In this document: positions 8,684 through 16,723 of the stretch, in pieces
Layout of the letters: each line of letters starts with the position of its first letter
Numbering within the stretch: the stretch's first letter is position 1
Assembly (NCBI RefSeq): GCF_004001065.1
Contig: NZ_BIML01000003.1
Coordinates: 62,001 to 126,000, forward strand
DNA from: Paenibacillus xylaniclasticus
Lineage (GTDB): Bacteria > Bacillota > Bacilli > Paenibacillales > Paenibacillaceae
Direction of reading: 5' to 3'
DNA: 64,000 nt
Translations under genes and position numbers: made by a program
Notes under the pieces: generated by a model
The model's input: the letters and a program-made list of their open reading frames with translations, nothing else
Told to the model about the DNA's origin: nothing
The model's database searches: none

Positions 8684-9232
8684 ATGCGCTCGTTCTTCAA
8701 TTGCCTAGCGTCTATTACGATTCTAAGTCTGCTTATCGCAGGCTGTGGAACCGTAGCGCGCAACGAAACATCACCCTCTCCACAAAATAATGCTCGGATC
8801 AAAGCTCAGCAGACCGCACCGCGAGCCAAAGCCATTACCGACCCTCGACAAGTCGAGCTGCATCTAGAGTCGCTAGCGAAAGGAATTCCTGGCGTGAAGA
8901 ATGCTCATTGTGTCATTGCAGGCAACATAGCCGTCGTCGGAATCGATGTAGACAGTAAGCTGGACCGCTCCCGCATCGGTACAATCAAATATTCGGTAGC
9001 AGAAGCATTCCGCAAAGATCCTTATGGCGTAGATGCCATCGTAACGGCGGATATCGACTTGGCACAGCGTCTACGAGAAATCGGCGCCGACATTAGGCGC
9101 GGTCGTCCGGTACAAGGCTTTGCAGAAGAAATGTCTGACATCATCGGCCGTATCGTGCCGCAAATGCCACGCGATACGATTCCACAGCCGAATGACCCGT
9201 CTGCTTCCAAGAGTCCTCGAATGAATAAGTAA
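8684..9232 (+). CDS. YhcN/YlaJ-family sporulation lipoprotein
   Basis: A 182-residue protein with a lipoprotein signal: hydrophobic residues 7-20 ending in LLIAGC, where the cysteine would be lipidated. The mature part contains ITDPRQVELHLESLAKGIPGV and NAHCVIAGNIAVVGIDVD, typical of the YhcN/YlaJ family, whose members are spore-associated lipoproteins, some linked to germination. The chosen ATG at 8684 follows a GGTGG element four bases upstream; the longer frame from 8597 has no such site. It is divergent from ylaK and shares a bidirectional terminator with the minus-strand gene at 9313. Forespore expression is expected from the family, but I could not confirm a sporulation promoter. Confidence 0.82.
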   Translation: MRSFFNCLASITILSLLIAGCGTVARNETSPSPQNNARIKAQQTAPRAKAITDPRQVELHLESLAKGIPGVKNAHCVIAGNIAVVGIDVDSKLDRSRIGTIKYSVAEAFRKDPYGVDAIVTADIDLAQRLREIGADIRRGRPVQGFAEEMSDIIGRIVPQMPRDTIPQPNDPSASKSPRMNK

Positions 9233-9292
9233 ACGATACAGATCCACGTATGACTAGAAAATTTGTGTAGGCAGCATGCATGAAAAGTACAC

Positions 9293-9320
9293 AAAAAGCC
9301 TAGCGATATTCGCTAGGCTT
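9293..9320. terminator. Bidirectional terminator overlapping the orf60 stop codon
   Basis: A perfect 11-bp stem (AAGCCTAGCGA and complement, 3-base loop), preceded by AAAAA on the plus strand, which makes a U-tract on the minus strand. The TAG stop of the minus-strand gene (9313-9315) is part of the stem. Confidence 0.88.
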
Positions 9321-9495
9321 CTTCGATGTCGGCCAACACTTGTCCTTCTGGTACAGATGTTGTCCATTCCTTATTCATCTTAACATTGCAAAGTCGCAGC
9401 GTGTCGTCCAAGGCCGTAACAATCCGCGAACGGTCATTACGCTTATCAGCATTGCGGTAGAACTTCAGGGGAACTCCATTCTTCAGTTCGGTCAT
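9313..9495 (-). CDS. Small protein of unknown function (orf60)
   Basis: A 60-residue soluble protein with many charged residues (FYRNADKRNDRSR) and one cysteine. I do not recognise a family. Support for it being real: a textbook AGGAGG eight bases before ATG 9495, a position at the end of the typA-ylaH-orf91-LCP unit 75 bp behind the LCP gene, and a strong terminator whose stem includes its stop codon. An ATG two codons upstream is only two bases from the AGGAGG and is unlikely to be used. No membrane segment or known motif is visible. Confidence 0.65.
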   Translation of the reverse strand: MTELKNGVPLKFYRNADKRNDRSRIVTALDDTLRLCNVKMNKEWTTSVPEGQVLADIEEA

Positions 9496-9569
9496 CCGCA
9501 TGACCTCCTACACTTAGAAGTACGCTACGTAACCGTATTATACCATAACCCTGCTCCGTCGTACTACCC

Positions 9570-10628
9570 TTATTGCTGTAATTGGGCTTTAAGCGCCTGT
9601 CTCGTATCCGCCAGGCTCTTCTCGTTAGCATATACATATGGGCTCTTCCAATTGCCTGTGAGCGGCATAAATTCGACGTCCGACCGTCCGATGCCAAAGT
9701 ACGTCAGCATCAACTGACGCAGCTCCGATTGTGGAACGTCTGTCTTCATGTTGTTGCCTACCGCCTCAATAACAGAGCCATACTTGCTTACGCTGCCGAA
9801 CGACTTCATACGATCGACAATTTCTCCGATAACTTCGCCTTGACGGCGGTTACGGTCGAAATCGCTGGACATGTTCTTGCCGTCATTCGATTTGCGATAG
9901 CGAACAAAATCAAGCGCTTCGTCGCCGTTGAGCTTCTGACGACCCTTCTTCAGGTTAATATTCGTACCGTCTGCATTATCTACATAATGCATATCCATGT
10001 CGACATCTACCTCTATGCCGCCGAGCGCGTCGACGACATCCGAGAACCCTTTGAAGTTAACGATCGTTGCATACCCAATATCAATTCCGAAATATCTGCC
10101 GAACATTGTCTTCATCTCATCGAGAGCAGCAAGCTTCGCCTTGTCTTTGTCGTTCGTATCCTTAAGCGCCTGCCGATAAAAGATCGAATAATAGCTGTTC
10201 GCTTTATGCGGTGTATAACGAGCAAGCTCAATCTTCGTATCGCGCGGAACCGTCACCACGGTTGCTTTCTTCGTCGTCGGATTCATCGCCATAACCATAA
10301 TAACGTCCGTATTCATTGTACCCGTCGCTTCCCTCGAATCAAGACCGAGCAGAAGCATCGCGGTCGGTTTCACCTTAACCGATTCGTCAGGTGCTACTTT
10401 CGTCTCGACACCCGGAAGCGAAATATTTTCTAATGCTTCGTTCGCTTTGAAGAATAAATTAGTAACATATCCTCCAACGAGCAGAACGATAGCGATGATC
10501 AACAGGCCGAATATACGCTTCCAACGAACTTTTCTCTTCTTTGGCGGCTTGGCTTTGGGGTGAGGTTGAGCGTTTCTGGATGAGCGCCTACTCGAAGATC
10601 GGGGCGGCAGCGGTGATTGCGAATCCAT
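9570..10628 (-). CDS. LytR-CpsA-Psr (LCP) family cell-wall glycopolymer transferase
   Basis: LCP enzymes move polyprenyl-linked teichoic acid or other glycopolymers onto peptidoglycan outside the membrane. The 352-residue protein has a basic, proline-rich cytoplasmic tail (1-35), one transmembrane helix (about 39-60), and an external LCP domain with LLLGLDSRE (near 92), VTVPRDTKI (near 124) and the arginine-rich DFDRNRRQ (near 252), which carry the conserved aspartates and arginines of the active site. GGIEVDVD and the VRYRK element are also typical. It follows orf91 by 30 bp and seems to be cotranscribed with typA and ylaH. Which glycopolymer it handles cannot be told from context. Confidence 0.9.
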   Translation of the reverse strand: MDSQSPLPPRSSSRRSSRNAQPHPKAKPPKKRKVRWKRIFGLLIIAIVLLVGGYVTNLFFKANEALENISLPGVETKVAPDESVKVKPTAMLLLGLDSREATGTMNTDVIMVMAMNPTTKKATVVTVPRDTKIELARYTPHKANSYYSIFYRQALKDTNDKDKAKLAALDEMKTMFGRYFGIDIGYATIVNFKGFSDVVDALGGIEVDVDMDMHYVDNADGTNINLKKGRQKLNGDEALDFVRYRKSNDGKNMSSDFDRNRRQGEVIGEIVDRMKSFGSVSKYGSVIEAVGNNMKTDVPQSELRQLMLTYFGIGRSDVEFMPLTGNWKSPYVYANEKSLADTRQALKAQLQQ

Positions 10629-10658
10629 CTTATCACACCTTTAAGTCCTTGTTGTTCG

Positions 10659-10934
10659 TCACTGATAGCGAGGATTGGATGCAATGTCAGCAAGCAGCTG
10701 TTCCGAAGCTTGCCGGTCGAACATGAACAGCTTCCTGCTGCCTTTCTCGAATTCGACGCGCACATGAACCATCGTCGCGTCTTCAGCCGATACGCTTACG
10801 CAGCTCACTCCGTGATCTTCCTGTAATACAGTCAGAAAAAAATCACGTGTTTGAAGCGCGGCCCGGTCATCCGGGCGCGCGCTCGCAACACGGTCAATTT
10901 GCAGCCAATTGAACAGAGCATCCTCGAGCTTCAT
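10659..10934 (-). CDS. Unknown small protein between ylaH and the LCP gene (orf91)
   Basis: A 91-residue soluble protein with the layout helix-strand-strand-strand-helix: MKLEDALFNWLQI, then VSCVSVSAED, TMVHVRVEFEKG and RKLFMFD, and a final helix. The compact alpha/beta pattern without membrane segment suggests a small folded domain. I do not recognise the family. It has a good ribosome binding site (AAGGAGCTGA) and tight spacing to both neighbours (35 bp and 30 bp), so it is an ordinary member of the typA operon. Its place beside the LCP gene could mean an envelope role, but this is only context. Confidence 0.7.
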   Translation of the reverse strand: MKLEDALFNWLQIDRVASARPDDRAALQTRDFFLTVLQEDHGVSCVSVSAEDATMVHVRVEFEKGSRKLFMFDRQASEQLLADIASNPRYQ

Positions 10935-10969
10935 TCACTATCAGCTCCTTGCCTAGTCTAGGCATAAGG

Positions 10970-11269
10970 TTACTGTCCTGAACCGGTGTTCACTGTCTTG
11001 CCGTTCTTCTTACGCAGCTTATCATACAGCTGGCGCCCGCGAAGCATCATCATCATAATGATCGCTACAGCCATACACTGAATGATCGGCAGCTTGTCGA
11101 TCTGAAGAATGAACAACACGAATGCACCGATCGCCATAATGAGATGCACGAGCACTTCCTTCAGAATCGGCAGCCGCTGAACACGGAACACCGCATTGAA
11201 GATATAGATCGTGCATGCCAATATTAAGACGTACGTAATGACCGGATGGTTGCTGAACCATTCCTGCAT
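10970..11269 (-). CDS. ylaH: YlaH-like membrane protein
   Basis: A 99-residue protein with three hydrophobic helices (about 10-26, 37-56, 60-76) and a basic C-terminus (RGRQLYDKLRKKNGK). The central segment RxPxLKEVLVHLIMAxGAFVLFILQID and its position directly after typA match YlaH of Bacillus subtilis, the next gene to ylaG/typA there. Function is unknown. It starts 38 bp after the typA stop, behind a GGAGG element. Cotranscription with typA, orf91 and the LCP gene is likely. Confidence 0.8.
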   Translation of the reverse strand: MQEWFSNHPVITYVLILACTIYIFNAVFRVQRLPILKEVLVHLIMAIGAFVLFILQIDKLPIIQCMAVAIIMMMMLRGRQLYDKLRKKNGKTVNTGSGQ

Positions 11270-11307
11270 CCCAGTAAACCTCCTTCAACCAAGCACAAGC
11301 TCCTAAA

Positions 11308-13155
11308 TTATACGCCGGCTTGCGCTGTTTTGCGGTGTTTCTCCGCACGTTCACGTTCGCTCTTATTCAGAATCTTCTTCCGAAGGCGAATCGACTTCGG
11401 CGTAATTTCGCAGTACTCATCGTCGTTCAAATATTCAAGCGCCGCCTCAAGCGAGAAGATGACAGGCGTCTTCAGCTTAACCGTATCGTCCTTGCCGGCG
11501 GAACGAACGTTCGTTAATGCCTTCTCCTTACAGATGTTGACGATAATATCGTTATCGCGGTTGTGCTCCCCGACAATCATTCCTTCATATACATCCGTGC
11601 CCGGCTCAAGGAACAGCACGCCACGATCCTCTACGCCCATCATACCGTAGAACGTCGATACGCCGGTCTCACTCGATACGAGGACGCCTTGATGGCGGCC
11701 GCCAACCTGGGTGCCTGCCAGCGGACCGTAGCTGTCGAACGCATGGTTCATGATGCCGTATCCGCGCGTAAGCGTCAAGAAGTTCGTACGGTAGCCGATC
11801 AGACCTCGTGCAGGAATAATAAACTCGATTCGGACTTGACCCGAGCCGGTATTGATCATGTTCACCATCTCGGCTTTACGGGAACCGAGGCTTTCCATGA
11901 CCGCGCCCATATGCTCTTCCGGCACGTCAATAAGCAGTCGCTCGTACGGCTCCGACTTCACGCCATCGATTTCTTTTATAATGACTTCTGGCTTCGATAC
12001 TTGCAGCTCGTAGCCTTCGCGGCGCATGTTCTCAATCAGAATGCCGAGATGAAGCTCGCCTCGTCCCGAAACGATGAATGCGTCCGGGCTATCTGTCTCT
12101 TCAACGCGGAGCGCCACGTCAGTTTCCAATTCTTTAAACAAGCGATCGCGAAGCTTGCGGGACGTTACCCATTTGCCTTCGCGGCCTGCGAATGGACTGT
12201 TATTGACAAGGAACGTCATCTGAAGCGTCGGCTCATCAATCGTCAGAACCGGCAATGCCTCCGGATTCGCCGGATCGGCAAGCGTTTCGCCAATGTTGAT
12301 GTCCTTAATGCCCGCAATCGCAATGATATCGCCTGCGCCTGCTTCTAGGACTTCAATCCGTTTCAGCCCTTGGAAGCCGAACAACTTCTCGATACGCGCT
12401 TGTTTGATTCCGCCTTCGCGCGTCATTACGGCTACCGATTGTCCTTGCTTCACGACGCCGCGGTTGACGCGGCCGACAGCGATACGGCCCAAATATTCGT
12501 TGAAGTCAAGCAGCGTCACGAGAAATTGCAATGGCTGCTCTACACTTTCCGTAGGAGCTGGAATGTGCTCTACAATCGTATCGTACAATGCCTGCATGTT
12601 CTCGTCCTGCTTGTCCGGATCAAGGCTGGACGTGCCCATTAGCGCAGATGCGTACACAACCGGGAATTCAAGCTGGTCATCGTTCGCTCCGAGCTCGATG
12701 AACAGATCGAGCACTTCATCGATAACTTCCGTTGGACGCGCATTCGGACGGTCGATTTTGTTCACGACGACGATCGGCGTTAAATTCGATTCAAGCGCCT
12801 TGCGCAGCACGAACTTCGTCTGCGGCATGCAGCCCTCGAATGCGTCAACGACGAGCAACACGCCGTCAACCATCTTCATAATCCGTTCTACTTCGCCGCC
12901 GAAGTCAGCATGCCCCGGCGTATCGACGATATTAATCAAATAATCCTTATAGTTAATTGCCGTGTTCTTCGCCAGAATCGTAATGCCGCGCTCGCGCTCG
13001 ATATCATTGGAATCCATGGCGCGCTCTTGAACCGCTTCATTCTCGCGGAATGTGCCGGATTGCTGAAGCAGCTTATCGACAAGAGTTGTCTTGCCGTGGT
13101 CTACGTGCGCGATAATTGCAATATTACGAATCTGCTGTCTTTCCTTCATTGTCAT
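11308..13155 (-). CDS. typA: Ribosome-associated GTPase TypA/BipA
   Basis: A translational GTPase of the EF-G/LepA superfamily that binds the 70S ribosome and helps 50S assembly and stress or cold adaptation. The 615-residue protein shows G1 AHVDHGKTTL (near 16), the switch element RERGITI (near 54), G3 DTPGHADFGGEV (near 77) and G4 NKIDRP (near 131). EF-G-like beta-barrel and alpha/beta domains follow, then a C-terminal domain with RGLIGYRTNFLTLTRG (near 420). ATG 13155 lies six bases from GGAG; upstream TTG and a downstream ATG are possible but less well placed. It is the first gene of the typA-ylaH-orf91-LCP-orf60 unit. Confidence 0.95.
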   Translation of the reverse strand: MTMKERQQIRNIAIIAHVDHGKTTLVDKLLQQSGTFRENEAVQERAMDSNDIERERGITILAKNTAINYKDYLINIVDTPGHADFGGEVERIMKMVDGVLLVVDAFEGCMPQTKFVLRKALESNLTPIVVVNKIDRPNARPTEVIDEVLDLFIELGANDDQLEFPVVYASALMGTSSLDPDKQDENMQALYDTIVEHIPAPTESVEQPLQFLVTLLDFNEYLGRIAVGRVNRGVVKQGQSVAVMTREGGIKQARIEKLFGFQGLKRIEVLEAGAGDIIAIAGIKDINIGETLADPANPEALPVLTIDEPTLQMTFLVNNSPFAGREGKWVTSRKLRDRLFKELETDVALRVEETDSPDAFIVSGRGELHLGILIENMRREGYELQVSKPEVIIKEIDGVKSEPYERLLIDVPEEHMGAVMESLGSRKAEMVNMINTGSGQVRIEFIIPARGLIGYRTNFLTLTRGYGIMNHAFDSYGPLAGTQVGGRHQGVLVSSETGVSTFYGMMGVEDRGVLFLEPGTDVYEGMIVGEHNRDNDIIVNICKEKALTNVRSAGKDDTVKLKTPVIFSLEAALEYLNDDEYCEITPKSIRLRKKILNKSERERAEKHRKTAQAGV

Positions 13156-13218
13156 AATCCACTCCAATTAATCATTTCTTATCTTTCTATATACTACCGG
13201 TCAAACAACGCAGGGGGA

Positions 13219-13704
13219 TTACCATCGCGTCCTGCGGCCGCGGCCGAGCGTCAGCCACAAACCCGCAACAACCAACACGAGTCCGATGACATAAATGCTC
13301 CAGCTTGCAATGAGAATAAATCCGAACAAAACGACCGCAACAGCGCCTAATGCGACGGACAGCTGCAGCGCTAGACGGGGCTTGAATGAGTCGAACGTAT
13401 AATATTCGTACAGCCCCGCTGCCGGACCGAACAGCAGCAGCGGCCAAAGCTGATTGAAGAACGACCATCCAAATAAAGTACAGAACAAAAACAAAAGCCC
13501 GTATACAGACAGTATGCCCGCAGGCACTAATGCAACGGATGGAAGCAGCCGGCCAAAATACAGTACGTGCAGCAAAATTCCCGCGCCGAGCAGCACTAAA
13601 GGCCATAAGATCGAGCCGATAAAACTAAAGAAACCCCATTTGCCAAGCAGAATTACAAGCCCCGCGCCGAGCAGAGCAACTCCAGCATAGTGTTGTTTAG
13701 ACAA
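13219..13704 (-). CDS. Multi-pass membrane protein of unknown function
   Basis: A 161-residue protein made almost wholly of five or six hydrophobic helices with short loops, ending in the basic GRGRRTRW. The repeating pattern of short glycine-rich helices recalls the N-terminal transmembrane part of LiaF/DUF5668-type proteins, but the soluble C-terminal domain of LiaF is absent. TTG 13704 is chosen because GGGGGGAGG lies directly upstream; the ATG 15 codons earlier lacks a ribosome binding site. It lies 63 bp upstream of typA on the same strand, so read-through into that operon is possible. Confidence 0.6.
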   Translation of the reverse strand: MSKQHYAGVALLGAGLVILLGKWGFFSFIGSILWPLVLLGAGILLHVLYFGRLLPSVALVPAGILSVYGLLFLFCTLFGWSFFNQLWPLLLFGPAAGLYEYYTFDSFKPRLALQLSVALGAVAVVLFGFILIASWSIYVIGLVLVVAGLWLTLGRGRRTRW

Positions 13705-13849
13705 AAGCCTCCCCCCGATCGTTCCGGTTACAATCGGTATCGCCGCCATTCCTGTTCGACGAAAGACGACACGATCCCGTAACTTCTCGCAACCTCTAGT
13801 GTAATAGAACTGAGAATAAAAAACCAGTGCTAACCATCAGTTCCCTAGG

Positions 13850-13893
13850 AAAAAGAATAAGCCGCCTCTTCCGCTCCCGCGGAATAAGCCGGC
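13850..13893 (-). terminator. Terminator-like hairpin after the minus-strand TerC gene
   Basis: On the minus strand GCCG...TTCCGC and GCGGAA...CGGC pair around a GGGA loop with internal mismatches, followed by TTATTCTTTTT. The inner 6-bp stem is strong. It lies 21 bp beyond the stop codon at 13914. Confidence 0.6.
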
Positions 13894-13913
13894 GCCTTTG
13901 GTAATATTCAGCG

Positions 13914-14594
13914 TTATATGCTTCTTACTTTCGGCCTACTGAGCAAGCCCGCGATAATAACAACCGGTATACAAAATAACGGCACCGCTTCATGCACGGC
14001 AGAAGAACTCCTAAACAGCCATTCGTTCAAGCCAGGATCGCTAACGAGCATTTCCCCAGCCGCATAGCCAAGCAGCGCAGCCCCTACATAGACAAGCGGT
14101 GGAAACCTTCGAAGTAGAGCCCCGACCAAATGGCTGCCCCATATAATTATCGGAATGCTCGCCAGGATGCCCAATACGAGCAGCACCGGTTCACTATCCG
14201 CAATCGCTGCAATGGCCAGCACATTATCGAGGCTCATAATAAAATCAGCCGCAACGATCGTCTGTATGGCAGCAAGCAATGTCGCGCTGCGTGGACTGGC
14301 AGCCAACGCTCCCCCTCCCTCTTCCCCATTATACGCATCCCGGAACAGTTTGACGGCAATGACGCCCAAGAGCAGAGCCCCGACAGCTTGCAGAAACGGA
14401 ATTTGCAGTAGCGCTACGGCAACAGCCGTCAAGACACATCGCAGTACAACAGCTACCGCGCTTCCCCACCATATTGCCCTCTTGCGCTGTACCAGCGGCA
14501 GCCCGTTGCTCGCCATTGCAATAACGACTGCATTATCACCACTAAGCAGCATATTAATGAGGACAATCTGCATAAATACGAGTAAGCTATCCAA
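13914..14594 (-). CDS. TerC-family integral membrane protein (paralogue 1)
   Basis: A protein of 226 residues with about seven hydrophobic helices. The two TerC signatures are present: LSGDNAVVIAMAS (near 18) and SLDNVLAIAAIA (near 121), each with an acidic residue inside the membrane. Members of the family (YceF, YkoY, YjbE in Bacillus) have been linked to manganese export and metal loading of secreted enzymes. TTG 14594 is 10 bases from GGGAG; GTG 14603 is an alternative only one base from it. A second TerC gene starts divergently 132 bp away. No manganese riboswitch of the yybP-ykoY type is apparent in the gap. Confidence 0.85.
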   Translation of the reverse strand: MDSLLVFMQIVLINMLLSGDNAVVIAMASNGLPLVQRKRAIWWGSAVAVVLRCVLTAVAVALLQIPFLQAVGALLLGVIAVKLFRDAYNGEEGGGALAASPRSATLLAAIQTIVAADFIMSLDNVLAIAAIADSEPVLLVLGILASIPIIIWGSHLVGALLRRFPPLVYVGAALLGYAAGEMLVSDPGLNEWLFRSSSAVHEAVPLFCIPVVIIAGLLSRPKVRSI

Positions 14595-14726
14595 CTTGTA
14601 CACGCTCCCTTCTTAAACAGCTGTATGTCTGTCCAGCTGCTAATATGAGAGAAATTATTGTGGAACGGGTACATCGTTCGTCCGTAATGAGACTTACAAT
14701 TGAAAAGTTCTGGGAGGGCCTGAAGG

Positions 14727-15452
14727 ATGGAGCTTGACTTTTTATCGTGGGCATTCGCCGTCGCACTTCTGCAAATCGTATTCATCGATCTTGTACTAGC
14801 CGGCGACAACGCTATCGTCATCGGTATGGCTTCACGCAATTTGCCGAAAGCGCAGCAGAAGCAAGCGATCATTTGGGGTACGATCGGAGCCGTCGTCATT
14901 CGTGCGATTGCAACGCTTCTCGTCGTCCATCTGCTCAAAATTCCGTGGCTGCTGCTTATTGGTGGGTTCCTGCTCCTCTTTATCGCTTATAAGCTGCTCG
15001 TCCAAGAAGAAAGCCACGATACAATTAAAGCGGGCAACAGCTTATGGCAGTCGATTCGTACAATTATAATCGCCGATGCTGCGATGGGGCTTGACAATGT
15101 CATCGCTGTTGCAGGCGCCGCTCACGGCAACGACTTGCTCGTAATAATTGGCCTATTAATCAGCATCCCAATCGTTGTATGGGGAAGTACACTATTTATT
15201 AAGCTTATTCAAAAATTTCCTTGGATCATATACATTGGCACCGGAGTACTCGCCTATACCGCAGCCAAGATGATTACACACGAGCCAGAAATTAAACATT
15301 ATTTCGAGAATAGCACCCTCTTTTCTTGGAGCTTCATATCCATCCTTATCTTACTTGTCATCCTTGCCGGCATTGTCACGAATATGATTAAGCGCAGCCG
15401 TAGCTCAGAACGGAATAAGAAGGCGATTATAAGCAGCAGGGACTCCATATAG
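14727..15452 (+). CDS. TerC-family integral membrane protein (paralogue 2)
   Basis: A 241-residue protein with about seven transmembrane helices and the paired motifs LAGDNAIVIGMAS (near 23) and GLDNVIAVAGAAHG (near 116). It resembles the Bacillus YjbE/YceF members that act in manganese efflux, which is inference from the family. It differs from its divergent neighbour by a longer basic tail (KRSRSSERNKK) and a different loop between helices 3 and 4. The ATG follows GGGAGGG by eight bases. The stop codon lies in the loop of a strong hairpin. Confidence 0.85.
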   Translation: MELDFLSWAFAVALLQIVFIDLVLAGDNAIVIGMASRNLPKAQQKQAIIWGTIGAVVIRAIATLLVVHLLKIPWLLLIGGFLLLFIAYKLLVQEESHDTIKAGNSLWQSIRTIIIADAAMGLDNVIAVAGAAHGNDLLVIIGLLISIPIVVWGSTLFIKLIQKFPWIIYIGTGVLAYTAAKMITHEPEIKHYFENSTLFSWSFISILILLVILAGIVTNMIKRSRSSERNKKAIISSRDSI

Positions 15453-15467
15453 GAGTCCCTGCTGCTT
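15431..15467. terminator. Hairpin between TerC paralogue 2 and thiI
   Basis: A perfect 14-bp stem GCAGCAGGGACTCC with a 5-base loop; the TAG stop of the TerC gene (15450-15452) begins in the loop. Only short TT/AA flanks are present, so it is a terminator without a good U-tract, shared by convergent genes. Confidence 0.65.
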
Positions 15468-15487
15468 GTCGATATACCCGGATTATA

Positions 15488-16723
15488 TTAGAACCACCGG
15501 TCCTCATCGCTATTTATGGCCGGCTTTGCCTCATCCTCTGATCTTAGGACGACCGTAACCGTATTTTTAACCGCTTGCTCTATCATCGCATCCAGATTGT
15601 CGATGGAGGCTTCCGTCGCCTCTACGATCTCCAAGTTCGGATTCGTTGTAGGCGACTTCGGAACGAACAGCGTACAACAATCCTCGTATGGCAGAATGCT
15701 CGTTTCATAAGTGCCAATTCGTTCGGATAGCTGGATAATATCGATTTTGTCCATCATGACAAGGGGACGCAGAATCGGCAGGCTTGTCACTCTTCCGATG
15801 ACGTTCATGCTACCAAGCGTCTGGCTGGCCACTTGACCGAGGCTGTCGCCGGTTACGATCGCATGTGCGTGCTCTCGCTTAGCAATCTTCTCTGTAATCC
15901 GCAGCATAGCTCGGCGCATCAGCGTTATAATAAGCCGCTCTTGACCGGATTGCGCGAAGCTCGTCTGAATATCGGTGAACGGAACAAGATGCAGCTTGAG
16001 CTTGCCATCCGTGTAATAAAGCAGCCGCTTCGCAAGCGTAACGACCTTCTCCTTCGCCTGTTCACTCGTGAACGGATAAGAATGGAAGTGGACCGCTTCC
16101 AGCTGCAATCCCTTGCGCATGCCGAGCCACCCCGCGACAGGGCTGTCGATACCGCCCGATAACAACAGCAGACCTTTGCCATTCGCTCCGTACGGGAAAC
16201 CGCCTGCTCCTTTGTCGACATCGCAATAAATGTAAGCTCCGCCTTGCTGGATATCAACCTGAAGCTCGACCTGCGGATGATGAACATCCACCTTAAGCTC
16301 CGGTGTAGCACGAAGCACATAAGACGCAACGAGATGGTTCATTTCGATGGAATTGTACGGGAACTGCTTCCAGCCTCTTTTGACCGTCACTTTGAACGTA
16401 TCTTTGCGCTGCTTGTTCGCTTGGAATACTTCGAGCGCTGTCCGCTGAATCGATTCCAGATCGACCTCTGCCCTTTTCACCGGGCTGAACGAGACCAGTC
16501 CGAATACGTCGCGCAGAGCTGCTGCTATGTCCTCGTATGGATGACCGTTCAGCTCGACATACAACCGCCCATACGTCTGTTTGACCACCGCATTCGAATA
16601 CGGACGTAACGCCCGGCGCACATGCTCAGCGAGCAGTCTCTCAAACTTGGCGCGGTTTTTTCCTTTGACCGTAATTTCGCTTCCTAGGCGAAGCAGTACC
16701 ATATCATAAATGTTCGACGACAT
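15488..16723 (-). CDS. thiI: tRNA 4-thiouridine synthetase ThiI
   Basis: ThiI adenylates U8 of tRNA and transfers sulfur from a cysteine desulfurase persulfide to make 4-thiouridine. The 411-residue protein has an N-terminal ferredoxin-like/THUMP region (about 60-165) and an ATP-pyrophosphatase loop LLLSGGIDSPVAGW (near 185). It lacks the C-terminal rhodanese domain of the long Escherichia coli form, as in Bacillus, where sulfur comes directly from NifZ. The nifZ stop codon is immediately followed by its ATG, so the two are translationally coupled. An AGGAG element lies inside the nifZ end. Confidence 0.95.
   Translation of the reverse strand: MSSNIYDMVLLRLGSEITVKGKNRAKFERLLAEHVRRALRPYSNAVVKQTYGRLYVELNGHPYEDIAAALRDVFGLVSFSPVKRAEVDLESIQRTALEVFQANKQRKDTFKVTVKRGWKQFPYNSIEMNHLVASYVLRATPELKVDVHHPQVELQVDIQQGGAYIYCDVDKGAGGFPYGANGKGLLLLSGGIDSPVAGWLGMRKGLQLEAVHFHSYPFTSEQAKEKVVTLAKRLLYYTDGKLKLHLVPFTDIQTSFAQSGQERLIITLMRRAMLRITEKIAKREHAHAIVTGDSLGQVASQTLGSMNVIGRVTSLPILRPLVMMDKIDIIQLSERIGTYETSILPYEDCCTLFVPKSPTTNPNLEIVEATEASIDNLDAMIEQAVKNTVTVVLRSEDEAKPAINSDEDRWF

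Noticed and set aside
11563-12348. 261-codon plus-strand ORF opposite typA
   Set aside because: Antisense shadow of typA, with cysteine/histidine/arginine-rich composition typical of such frames.
14595-14726. Possible yybP-ykoY manganese riboswitch between the TerC genes
   Set aside because: The gap is too short for the full structure, and the conserved loop sequences are not present on either strand.
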